A DNA stretch of 64,000 bases, taken from Allomyces arbusculus. Lineage: Eukaryota > Blastocladiomycota > Blastocladiomycetes > Blastocladiales > Blastocladiaceae. The notes below the pieces were generated by a model, which saw only the letters and a list, made by a program, of their open reading frames with translations, was not told the DNA's origin and ran no database searches. The stretch covers positions 1-64,000 of the forward strand of contig JADHYV010000060.1 of assembly GCA_027604705.1 (NCBI GenBank). Reading direction: 5' to 3'. The position numbers and the translations under genes are program-made. Below, piece after piece: positions 55,893 to 64,000 of the stretch (its first letter is position 1; every line of letters starts with the position of its first letter).

Positions 55893-57308
55893 TCACGCCG
55901 ACCCCGCCGTCGCCGCCGGTGCCGGTGTCGGTGGCGCAGCACCTGCGACCACCGCCGCCGCACCAGGGGGCAGTGCCGCGACCGCGGCCGCGGCCTTCCT
56001 CGCCGCCTCCAGAGCCGCGAGGTACCCTCCCGCATCCGGCGCCGTTCGCGGCGGCACCACACCCGCCTGTGCGGCCTGCACCGCAAACCGTGCCGCCTGT
56101 GCAGCGCGCTCATGCCCATCACGATCGACCAGCAATCCACGCAACCAGGCAATCTCCGTCTCCAATTCGACGACCCGCTGCGAGAGCGCGTCGGCCTTGG
56201 TGGCCAAATCCCGCGCGAGCATGGCGGTCGCCTGCTCGCGCTGCTTCTTGCGCGCGCGGAACCGCGCGGACGCCGCGGTGTTGCGCCGCCGCTTGTCGTC
56301 GTCGGCGTCGGTCCGCGGGCGCTTGGATGCGGGCTCGGTCGAGGAGGTGGAAACGTCGGCCGAGGGCATGGTCGGGGCAATGTGCACGTGCGGCGTCTCC
56401 AAGGTAGACCGGACGCGCGGCTCCTCGGGGGATTTGGGCATCGGCGCCGGGGCCACGGCGGCCGGAGCCGGGTGGGGACGCTTGGTTGCGAGACGTGGGG
56501 TCGTCGGCGGCGACGGGGTGCTTGATGCCGTTGGCGCGGCGGTCGTCGTCCTTTGTGGAGCTGGCGCGGCCGCGGCGGTGACCGCGGGAACTGTAGCTGC
56601 TTGCACGGGCGCGACCGGCGCAACGACCGGTGCCGGCGCCGCTGCTGCTGCCGGCGGTGCGGGCGCGAGTTGCACGGGCACCATGACCGTCTGTCCCGTG
56701 GCCGTCGTCTGCAGGACGTACGTGACGTGTGCCGGAGCGGGTGCGGACGCCGCGGTGGGCTGCGCGGGGGCCGCGGACGCGACGGGCAGCCACGGCGACA
56801 TGCCGAGGACGGCATTCCCGACGCCGTGGTAGAGCGGCGGGTGTGAGGGCACCACGACGGCGGGCGTCGGCGCCTGCGCTTGCTGCTGGAGCTGCTGCTG
56901 CTGGTACGGCGCGAGGACCGACGGCCACGCCGGTTGCTGCTGGTGCTGCGGCGCGAACGCTTGCGGCTTGGGGACACTTGTGCCAAACAGCGACGCGGCC
57001 ATGCCCATGGCGAGGAACCCGTCGAGCTGCGGCGCCTGCGTCTGCGGCCGCGGCTGCATGCGCGCAGTGTTGGGCATCACATCGTCATTGGCAAACGTGA
57101 ACTGGGTCTCGGAAAAGAGGGCCAGCTGCTGGGCAATGTCCTCGGGCGCCGGCGCGTCGTGGCGGCGATCGGTCTCGTCGTCGTCGTCGGGCAGGTCGAG
57201 CAGCGAGGCGAGCAGCTGACTGTGCGCGACAGGGTCGGCGGCGGCCAAGTCGGTCGACCAGCTCGCGGGTGCGTGTGTCGTGGAACTCGTCGTGGAGTGG
57301 TAGGCCAT
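55893..57308 (-). CDS. bZIP transcription factor, Gcn4/Cys3/Zip1-like
   Basis: Nuclear DNA-binding regulator, intronless, about 471 residues. The bZIP lies at about 339-391: basic region KRRRNTAASARFRARKKQRE has the N-x2-A-S-A-x-x-R pattern (NTAASARFR) typical of fungal Gcn4-, Cys3/MetR- and Zip1-type factors. A leucine zipper follows with Leu at about 368, 375, 382 and 389. The N-terminal half contains an acidic patch (LLDLPDDDDETDRR) and Gln/Pro/Ala-rich stretches (QQQQLQQQAQA) that resemble activation regions. The C-terminus is Ala-rich. Metabolic stress, sulphur or amino acid control is likely by family, but the target is unknown. The ATG at 57308 is the only good start; the upstream region contains a GTCGGC hexamer repeat. 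Confidence 0.88.
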   Translation of the reverse strand: MAYHSTTSSTTHAPASWSTDLAAADPVAHSQLLASLLDLPDDDDETDRRHDAPAPEDIAQQLALFSETQFTFANDDVMPNTARMQPRPQTQAPQLDGFLAMGMAASLFGTSVPKPQAFAPQHQQQPAWPSVLAPYQQQQLQQQAQAPTPAVVVPSHPPLYHGVGNAVLGMSPWLPVASAAPAQPTAASAPAPAHVTYVLQTTATGQTVMVPVQLAPAPPAAAAAPAPVVAPVAPVQAATVPAVTAAAAPAPQRTTTAAPTASSTPSPPTTPRLATKRPHPAPAAVAPAPMPKSPEEPRVRSTLETPHVHIAPTMPSADVSTSSTEPASKRPRTDADDDKRRRNTAASARFRARKKQREQATAMLARDLATKADALSQRVVELETEIAWLRGLLVDRDGHERAAQAARFAVQAAQAGVVPPRTAPDAGGYLAALEAARKAAAAVAALPPGAAAVVAGAAPPTPAPAATAGSA

Positions 57309-58409
57309 GGCAACAGCTATACGACAGTGCAGGATTGCAGCAAGGGCGGCCGAAAGGGAGAGAGAGCGGCCACGGCGCGCGCTGGGGCCATTATGGCGAC
57401 ATGCTCACGGGCGTCGGCGTCGGCGTCGGCGTCGGCGTTTAACGCTGAGGTTCAGTCAGCGAGCATTGTTGGCTAGGGGTCGGTCGCGGCCTCTTCCGTG
57501 ACGGAGCCGGCGGCGTGTGCGCGTCAGCGCTTGTGCGTCGAGGACGGTCATGTCAGGAACGGTTGTCCCGCGCCGTGTCTCGCACCCAGCTTTGCCCCTG
57601 GCCAGCCGCGATGCTCGTCGGGAAATCAGGGCGGGCCGACTGCGCGCCCCGCACCTGACTCAGCGCAAGAGCCAATGAACGCACGGCGCGATGGCGCGAC
57701 CATGGCGCCATGGCCGCGCCACGGCAAGGGGCTTGCCCCGTCAGATGCATCGGCAACAGCGTGCGCCGAGGCAGCGACGTTCTCGCGCAGGTCGCGTGCA
57801 ACGCGTGACTTGCACGCAGCCTGACCCTCCTGGCCTTGCTCGCTTCGGTCGGTTCCACGTCTTCCAAAACGACGGACCCCCTCCTTGCTGTCGACGGCCG
57901 TCGACGACCACCACCACGACGACCGCACCGACCCTGCTGCAAACATTCTGCAAGCGTGCAACTTCCGTCTTGGACCCGCACAAGTCGCTGCACGCAACGC
58001 TCGACCGTCCCACCCGACTCGCCGGCCAGCTACAACTCGCTGCCGCTTCCACGACTGCCGCGGCTGCTACGACCATGTCCGACCACCCTGTCCGGTACCG
58101 TTGCCCCTCGCACACCGATGCCGTGCCTACTAATGAGTGACCATGTCCAACGTTCCCTCTCTTTTCCATTCTCTGCTCGCGTCCTTGTGCCGTTGTTTCT
58201 GCTCTCTCTCGATCCTTTCGCCGCCGGTACCCGCTCTCGACCCGACCCGTGCGCTCGCCTCGACCCGACCACACGACGCTGGCCGCATCCCACCACGGCA
58301 TTGTGAACCGTGACTGTGTGTGTGTACCCCTCTCTGCCTGCCGCCGTCTGCGTGCATCCGTCTCCGCTTTGCGTGCCTGTTTCCGTCGTCGACCCCCGCA
58401 CCAACCGTC
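57309..58409. promoter_or_regulatory. Divergent region between the bZIP and KH genes
   Basis: 1101 bp between two divergent starts. A GGCGTC/GTCGGC hexamer is repeated about 4-5 times at 57410-57438, close to the bZIP gene. No TATA box is clear, and long frames across it lack family signatures. Confidence 0.4.
57410..57438. repeat. GGCGTC hexamer repeat
   Basis: About four and a half tandem copies of the hexamer GGCGTC, roughly 100-130 nt upstream of the bZIP start codon on its 5' side. Confidence 0.75.
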
Positions 58410-60096
58410 ATGCCCACGATTGCTCGCTCCAGAGAGTCGCGCCGGAGCAAATGGGACCAGGCCGCGCCCGCGCCCGCGGCACCCGCGCCGGCTCCGCAAC
58501 ATCACGATGCGCCAACGTCGTCGGCGCCACGGTCGATTGAAGAGGCCAAGCGGTTGGCCGCACTCAAGGCTCAGGAACTGGCTGCGGCGATTGCACCGCC
58601 GCTGTCGGCACAGCCGCTTGTGGTATGGACGCTCGAGTCTGTCGTGGTGGAAAAGGGTGTGGGCTGACGCAGGGTTTTGCGGATAGGACCCGCCGGCCGT
58701 CGCCGGGTTTACCGAGGACGTCGACATCAACGACTGTCGCAACCGGTACCTGCTGACCAAGAGCTCGACGCAGCAGGACGTACGTTGTGCTCTCCCCGCC
58801 CATATCGTCAGACTGTTTGTTGCTCACGTTGGTCCGTTTTTTTCTCCAGATCAAGCGCGACTCGGGCGCTGATATCACGACTCGCGGCAAATACTTCCCG
58901 GATCGGTCGAAAGCCTCAACCATGGAACCGCCCTTGCACCTGCATGTCTCGGCGACGACGCGCGAGGCCCTCGACAAGGCACTCGACATGATTCGCGAGC
59001 TCATGAACCGGTCGCCCGACCCGCTGCTATCGGAACGGCACTCGTTTGCGCCGCGGCCAGTGCGTTCTTCCCTTTTTTTTTGCTGTTGCGAGCTGTCTGG
59101 TTCGGCGATTGACAAGCGTTTCGATACTTAGCACCGCGACCGCTCCCCACCCCCTACCGCAACCCCGACCCGGTCGATGCTCACGGAAAAAGTCTACGTC
59201 GGGTGGGAGCCCGACTTCCACTTCAACCTGCGCGCCAAGATCATTGGCCCGGGCGGCGCCTACGTCAAGCACATTCAAAACGAGACGGGTGTGCGGCTGC
59301 AACTCAAGGGGCTCGGGTCGGGCTATACCGAGAACCAGACGGGCCGCGAATCCGACGAGCCGCTGCATATGTGGATGGCCACGTCGCTCGGGGAACAGGC
59401 CATGGACCACGCCAAGGCCCTGTTTGACGATCTGCTCACGCAGATCAAGGCCGATTACGAGACGTGGAAGGCCGATCGCGCGCGCGGGCCCGGTGGGCCG
59501 CGGGGTGGACCCCCGCGGATGGGTGGGTCTGATCGTGAGTACCGCCCAGGTGGTGGAGACCGGTACGCCCCCGGGCGGGACGACGGGCGCCGGGATCGGG
59601 ATTACCCGGCGTTTGGTGTGCCGCCGGGCGCGGGTGGGACGCTGTCGACGCACACGCACGCTCAAGGGGCGGTGGGGATGCCGCCGATGGCGACGCCCAC
59701 CGCGGTTGCGGCCGCGGCGCCGAGTGTGCCCGGGATGCCGGCGGCGCCGCAGCCGCCCGCACACTTGGTCTCGACGCCCGAGCAGTACGCGCATTACCAG
59801 CATTGCTACGGGCTCTACTACCAGTATTACTGGGCGACGGCGATGCAGACGCAGCAGATGCAGCAGCCGCAAGCGCAGACGCAAGCTCAGGCGCAGCCGC
59901 AACCGGCGGCAAGTGATTTGGTGCCGGCAACGAACGGCGACGCCGCGGCCACGGCTGCCACGAACGGCGAGCAGCAGGCGCAACCCGCATCCGCAGAGAC
60001 CGCGGCAGCAACGACGGACGGCCAAGGTGCCGATCCTGCCGCGGTTACCGACGCGCAACAACAACAACAACAACAACAACAGCAACAGCAGCAACA

Positions 60097-60139
<43 letters not shown>

Positions 60140-60298
60140 CAGCAGCAGCAAGCAATGCCCGAGGGGATGCCGGACGTGAACTCGCCCGAGTACGCGGCGT
60201 GGTACGCGCAGTACATGGCGCAGTACCAGCAGTATGCGGCCTACCAGGCCCAGGCCCAGGCCCAGGCGCAGGGGGAGCAGCCGCCAGCGCAGCAGTAG
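58410..60298 (+). CDS. KH-domain protein, KHDC4 (BLOM7)-like
   Basis: RNA-binding protein of the KHDC4 family, which binds pre-mRNA through KH domains and interacts with the splicing machinery in animals. Exons 58410-58622, 58687-58779, 58850-59059 and 59132-60298 give about 560 residues. Matches to KHDC4 in order: SRRSKWDQ at the N-terminus, EDVDINDCRNRYLLTK, GADITTRGKYFPD and LHLHVSATTREALDKALDMI (first KH), then KVYVGWEPDFHFNLRAKIIG, GPGGAYVKHIQNETGVRLQL and LKGLGSGYTENQTGRES (second KH). An Arg/Gly-rich linker and a Gln-rich tail with an uninterrupted run of about 31 Gln (one His) follow, absent from the human protein. All introns (64-72 nt) keep frame. Confidence 0.9.
60056..60151 (+). 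repeat. Polyglutamine CAA/CAG tract
   Basis: A run of 32 codons, CAA and CAG mixed with one CAT, encoding 31 Gln and one His in the KHDC4-like protein. The pure CAG stretches are prone to length change. Confidence 0.9.
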
Positions 60299-60868
60299 CT
60301 AGGCGCGTGTCATGCAGGTCGAGCAAGGTGGAGAGTGGAGTGTTGTTAGTCGCGGTGGAGGGGGTCGTGCCACGTATCGTGAATGAAACTGGTTATGCTT
60401 TCCTCAATGGAACTCGGTCGCTCGCCAGTCGAACAAGCCGAATTCAATGAGGTGCAGCGGAAGAGGGCGTAAATCCATTGCACAGTCGCGAATCGTTGGC
60501 GAACTGTGAAACGCCGTGGCGCTGTGTGGCGCATGAGTGGCGCCGGCGGAAGGTGCGTGCTTGGCCGCCCTCCGCCACGGGGCACCACACCAGACCACAC
60601 CAGACCACGACCGCCGGCCCAGCGGCGACAGCGGCGACCACGGCGTCGCCCAAGCTTTTCCTGTCCTGTTTAACACGTTCCTCGTTCTGCACCGGCACCG
60701 TCGACGACTTTGGGCGCTAGACTGCCCACAACTTGAACGGCGGACGTCCAGCAACGTACCGCCGCTGTCGCCGTCGCCGACCTGACCGGCGCGCTCTCTC
60801 CGCACCTGCGCGCGACGATCCTCACTGCAGCCCAGGCAGCCCAAGGCCTTTCCAGCATCGACAACACC
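60299..60868. other. Intergenic, possibly with leading exon(s) of the surface protein
   Basis: 570 bp between the KH gene and the surface protein. In the same frame as the latter, codons from 60752 (preceded by GTCCAG) read QRTAAVAVADLTGALSPHLR up to its first ATG, so part of this interval may be coding. A signal peptide exon was not found. Confidence 0.35.
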
Positions 60869-62320
60869 ATGGCGAGCAGGTCGAGCACGGTGCCGACTCC
60901 ATCGCCCACGTCGACCCCGTCGCCGACCTCCACGGGCTCGAGCACGCCGCCCCCAACGTCGACAACCAACTCGCCGACTTCCACGAGCTCGCCAACGTCC
61001 ACCAAGGACCCGCCGACTTCGACGTCGGCGACCTCGACCTCGGCGACTTCCTCGCAAACGACCTCGCCGCCTTCGTCGAGTACCGCTCCCCCGACCTCGA
61101 CCAAGGACACGCCGTCGACGTCCATCACCGTGTCCTCGACCATCACCGTCTCGACGACCATCAATGGCACCCCGACCGTGTTGATGCTCCCGACCACGTT
61201 CGCGACAGCCAAGGCCGCACCCAGCGACACGTCCGACTCGTCCAACGGCCCCGGCACCGCCGTCGTCGTTGTTGCCGTCGTCGTGCCCATCGTCCTAATT
61301 GCCACGATCGCCGCGCTCGTCGTGCGGTCGCGGTCGCGCCGCCGGTCGCGCGAGGCCGAGGCCAATGCGGCCGCCATGTCGCTACACGCCATGCGCAACG
61401 CCAACGCCAACGCGGGCGTCACACCGGGCATGCGGTCGTTCACGCCTCGGAACATGGGCGCCGGCGCGGGAGCCGTCTTCTCGCCGCCCACGCAGCCCGC
61501 GCAGCTCGTCCTCCTCTCGTCGGGCAAGGCCGCGAACGGCGGGTTCGGCCCACAGCCACCGCAGCCGCCGCAGGCCGAGGGCAACGTCTACCTGCCGATG
61601 CCCGTCTCCCAGGGGGACCCGAACGGGTACATGGTCCCGGCCGACGTGACCGGCGGGTCCGCCTCTGGTCCCGCGCCCATGTACGCCACGGGTCCCGGTG
61701 GCGTCCAGCCCGTCTACGTGGACGGCGGTGCGGGCCAGCCGATGTACGTTGACGGCGGTGCCGCGGGCCAGCCGATGTACGTTGACGGTAACGGCATGCC
61801 CGTCGCCATGGACTACGACTACGGTCCGCCCGGGCCGTACGTCTCGGGCCCGCCCGGTAATGCCGTGTTTGCGACGGGGCCCGTGCCCATGGACCCGGCG
61901 GGCGTGCCCGTCTCGATGCCCGTCCTCCCCCCGCTGCCGCCGCACGTGCAGCAGCAGACGACCGGACCCCAGCAGCCCGGGCAGCAACAGCAGCAGCAGT
62001 TTTCACCGCCGCAGGGGCCGCAGTACGCTCCGCCGGGCCCGCAGTATGTGCCGCAACAGCCGCAGTATGGCGGGCCACAAGGGCAGGAAATGCTGCGGAC
62101 GGGCCCGCGGCTCGCGGAGCCGCAGGTGGTCGCGATGAACGGGACGGGGCCGCAGCATATGCAGGCTGCCGTGTACGACACGATGGCGACGGACGGCGGG
62201 ATCATGTATGCGGATGCCGAGCCGCAGCAGGGACAGCAGCAAGCTGGGCCGCAGTTTGCGCCTGACGACCAAGGGCGTCGCGCGCAGCATGCCGACCAGG
62301 TGTTTGGGCGGCATTACTAG
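60869..62320 (+). CDS. Single-pass Ser/Thr-rich surface protein
   Basis: About 483 residues from the ATG at 60869. An outer region of Ser/Thr/Pro repeats (SPTSTPSPTSTGSSTPPPTS and similar) resembles O-glycosylated fungal wall sensors. One membrane helix follows (AVVVVAVVVPIVLIATIAAL, near residue 135) with a basic stop-transfer (RSRSRRRSREAE). The cytoplasmic tail is long and Pro/Gly/Gln-rich, with three copies of a YVDGG-AGQPM unit, QPQYGGPQGQE-like text and a QQQQQQ run. The architecture resembles Wsc/Mid2-type sensors, but no Cys-rich WSC domain is present. No signal peptide lies at this start; in-frame sequence upstream from 60752 suggests a missed 5' exon. Long overlapping frames are shadows of the TCG/ACC repeats. 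Confidence 0.65.
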   Translation: MASRSSTVPTPSPTSTPSPTSTGSSTPPPTSTTNSPTSTSSPTSTKDPPTSTSATSTSATSSQTTSPPSSSTAPPTSTKDTPSTSITVSSTITVSTTINGTPTVLMLPTTFATAKAAPSDTSDSSNGPGTAVVVVAVVVPIVLIATIAALVVRSRSRRRSREAEANAAAMSLHAMRNANANAGVTPGMRSFTPRNMGAGAGAVFSPPTQPAQLVLLSSGKAANGGFGPQPPQPPQAEGNVYLPMPVSQGDPNGYMVPADVTGGSASGPAPMYATGPGGVQPVYVDGGAGQPMYVDGGAAGQPMYVDGNGMPVAMDYDYGPPGPYVSGPPGNAVFATGPVPMDPAGVPVSMPVLPPLPPHVQQQTTGPQQPGQQQQQQFSPPQGPQYAPPGPQYVPQQPQYGGPQGQEMLRTGPRLAEPQVVAMNGTGPQHMQAAVYDTMATDGGIMYADAEPQQGQQQAGPQFAPDDQGRRAQHADQVFGRHY

Positions 62321-62732
62321 ACGCCGCGACGCCGCTGATGGGATCGTGTGACCGTGCTCGTCCGCGCCCCTCGTCGCTTGCAAAACTTTCCTAGAGAATA
62401 GGCGCGCGGACTGGTCGAGTCTCGCCAGTGCCGGCCGTGTTCCGTTTGATGTGTCGACGTTTTTGTCATGCCGTGTTTGCACACTTGTCGTTCCACGAGG
62501 GTCATTCGCCATTTCGCTATTTTGCTGTCTGTAGAGACCCTCGTTTCGTTGGTTTTTGGTCGTTTGCAACTTGGTTTGGATTGGTTTGCTCGTCCTTTTT
62601 TTTGCCTTGATCGCCGTCCTTTGTCGTACCTGCAGTACACCTTCCGTTGCTTCATGTTTTGCCGTCAAATACAGAGCTCGTAGAGCGCGTCTTCATTCTA
62701 ATCTTCTCGCTCCCCACTTCTGTTTCACGTCT
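62321..62732. other. Convergent 3' region
   Basis: 412 bp between two stop codons, comparatively T-rich on the plus strand, consistent with two 3' UTRs. No gene is visible. Confidence 0.45.
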
Positions 62733-64000
62733 TCAGTCTCCCATCTCCTCTGTCCGTCGAGTGCCTTCTCTTTCGTCATTTCCCACCGGCGCGACCGGAG
62801 GGGCGGGACCAAGAGTGGGAGCAGTAGCGGCACTTGACGATGACGTGATCGGCACGTCCGCTGGCGCTCGTGGCCGATCCTCGCCCGGTTGCTGCATGGG
62901 CATCCGCATTGGTCGCGACGAAGACGGCCGTGGCGGCGCCTGGGCCGGTGGACTCGACGAGCGTGAGCTGGATGGGTCCGGCGTCGCGACACCATCGACA
63001 TCCCCAAACCGCACCGGGTCCGGCGCCACCGTGACCCGCTTGTTCGCGCGCGGCGGCGACACGCTAGCAGCCGCGGCGGGCACGGTCGCCGCGGCCTGCA
63101 CCGCGTCCACGGTCAGCACCTCGGCCTCGGCAAAGTAATCGCGCAGCCTTGGCGCCGGCGCGACCTGCACCCCCACCACCGCCGCGGGCGGCGGCACGAC
63201 CGCGGCGCGTGCCTCGTTCTCCGCCGCGACCCTTGCGACCTCGGCCGCAACTGCGCGCACTTTCGCGTCCAGCGCAACCACTTTCGCCGTCCACGCGCGC
63301 GCTTCCGCACGCACCTTCGCATCCACCTCCCGCACCTCCATCGCGACCGCGGCCACCGCCGGTTCGACCACCGCGTCCTTGAGCCTGCGTTCCACCTCCT
63401 CGACCGCGCGTGCGACCGCCGCCACCTGCGCGGCCACCGCGCGATCCCCGTCGTCGCGCACCACCTGTTCTGCGCGCACCGCGGCCGTCCACGCGACCCG
63501 CTCGTCCTCGACCCGCCGCGCGACGGGGCCCAGGACCGCCTCGCCCCATGCCGCGAGCGTCGCGCGCACGCCGTGCTCGACGCCCGCGACTTGTTTCTGG
63601 AACGCCTGCAACACGGCGACCGTATCGTTCACCTGCGCCGCGGCTGCGTCACGCCACTTGGTTTCCGCGCGGGAGACGGCGGTCGCGACCATTTCCGGTG
63701 CTGACCGGACCGCGGCTTGTAGCGCGGCCACGTCCGCGACGACGGTAGAGAGTTGTGCGGATAAAGAGGCCAGTTGGTCGGCCGTGTCCCGCGCGCCACG
63801 GCCGGTCGCGTGGGCCACGGTCGATTGGACGAGCGCGTGGTGCGCGGTTAGGTTGGAGACGTCGGTTTGTAAGGCGCGGTGCGCGGCAGCGAGAGCCGTG
63901 GTTAACTGGTCGACGCGGAGACGGTCCGCGAGGAGTTGGGATTCCAGGCGGACGCGCAGGTCACGCTCAGCGGCGAGGGATTGGTCCAGGAAGGCGACGC
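62733..64000 (-). CDS. Coiled-coil protein, N-terminus beyond the right edge
   Basis: Continuous minus-strand frame from the window edge to the stop at 62733 (about 422 codons here). It opens inside a coiled coil (SLAAERDLRVRLESQLLADR, LRVDQLTTALAAAHRALQTD) and continues with long Ala/Val/Glu-rich heptads (AQLSTVVADVAALQAAVRSA, AVARAVEEVERRLKDAVVEP, AKVRAVAAEVARVAAENEAR). The last 140 residues are Ser/Pro-rich and probably disordered. It looks like a structural or tethering protein; the family is not recognised. No intron is needed in the part seen. The start codon lies outside the window, so a GTG at 63818 is not the real start. Confidence 0.7.
   Translation of the reverse strand, partial: VAFLDQSLAAERDLRVRLESQLLADRLRVDQLTTALAAAHRALQTDVSNLTAHHALVQSTVAHATGRGARDTADQLASLSAQLSTVVADVAALQAAVRSAPEMVATAVSRAETKWRDAAAAQVNDTVAVLQAFQKQVAGVEHGVRATLAAWGEAVLGPVARRVEDERVAWTAAVRAEQVVRDDGDRAVAAQVAAVARAVEEVERRLKDAVVEPAVAAVAMEVREVDAKVRAEARAWTAKVVALDAKVRAVAAEVARVAAENEARAAVVPPPAAVVGVQVAPAPRLRDYFAEAEVLTVDAVQAAATVPAAAASVSPPRANKRVTVAPDPVRFGDVDGVATPDPSSSRSSSPPAQAPPRPSSSRPMRMPMQQPGEDRPRAPADVPITSSSSAATAPTLGPAPPVAPVGNDEREGTRRTEEMGD

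Noticed and set aside
60733-61752. 339-codon frame overlapping the surface protein
   Set aside because: It is a +1 shadow of Ser/Thr codon repeats; the other frame contains the membrane helix and stop-transfer signal.

Overview
The window is GC-rich nuclear DNA from a eukaryote, with closely packed genes carrying several short introns (mostly 63-90 nt, donors usually GTACGT or GTGCGT/GTGCGC, branch-like CTGAC/CTCAC/CTAAC before the acceptor). The gene set is fungal: SNZ-type vitamin B6 synthase, Gpc1 acyltransferase, Svf1, Sec63, Tip20/RINT1, Rad1/XPF and AVT-type vacuolar transporter. Together with an ethylene-receptor-like hybrid histidine kinase this points to an early-diverging fungus, most plausibly a Blastocladiomycota species resembling Allomyces. 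That placement is inference, not proof. No transposon, virus-like element, rRNA, tRNA or CRISPR array was recognised. A 10-base N gap lies at 33468-33477.

Layout. 1-198 is the 5' end of a sugar transporter. 1.6-2.7 kb holds two relatives of one zinc-finger-like family, one clearly decayed. 2.9-4.3 kb encodes a C2HC zinc-finger protein converging on RAD1/XPF (4.5-7.7 kb), which is divergent from a membrane-anchored YtcJ-type amidohydrolase (8.1-10.6 kb). Next come an orphan (11.1-12.0), a secreted Thr-rich wall-type protein (12.7-14.0) and GPC1 (14.6-16.6). Two tandem paralogues of an unrecognised multi-pass membrane family lie on the minus strand (16.8-20.1), then SEC63 (20.6-22.9), divergent from SVF1 (23.8-24.9). 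A five-exon coiled-coil orphan (25.3-27.6) precedes the six-exon ethylene-receptor-like kinase (28.9-33.2), then an amino acid transporter (34.7-36.4).

The second half holds actin with a 10-nt microexon (38.3-40.5), RINT1/TIP20 (41.3-43.8), a less GC-rich stretch with F-box-like remains (44.3-45.2), SNZ1/PDX1 (46.4-47.8), an F-box protein (48.4-50.5), a DUF6604-like protein (51.4-54.1) with low-confidence exons beyond it, a bZIP factor (55.9-57.3), KHDC4-like KH protein (58.4-60.3), a single-pass Ser/Thr-rich surface protein (60.9-62.3) and an incomplete coiled-coil protein at the right end.

Most genes are unrelated housekeeping loci. Functional links visible here are ER and membrane traffic or lipids (SEC63, RINT1, GPC1, SVF1) and the cell surface and sensing (kinase, two mucin-like proteins, the tandem membrane family). 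Exon structures were worked out by hand from reading-frame continuity, splice signals and remembered family sequences; transcripts would be needed to confirm them.
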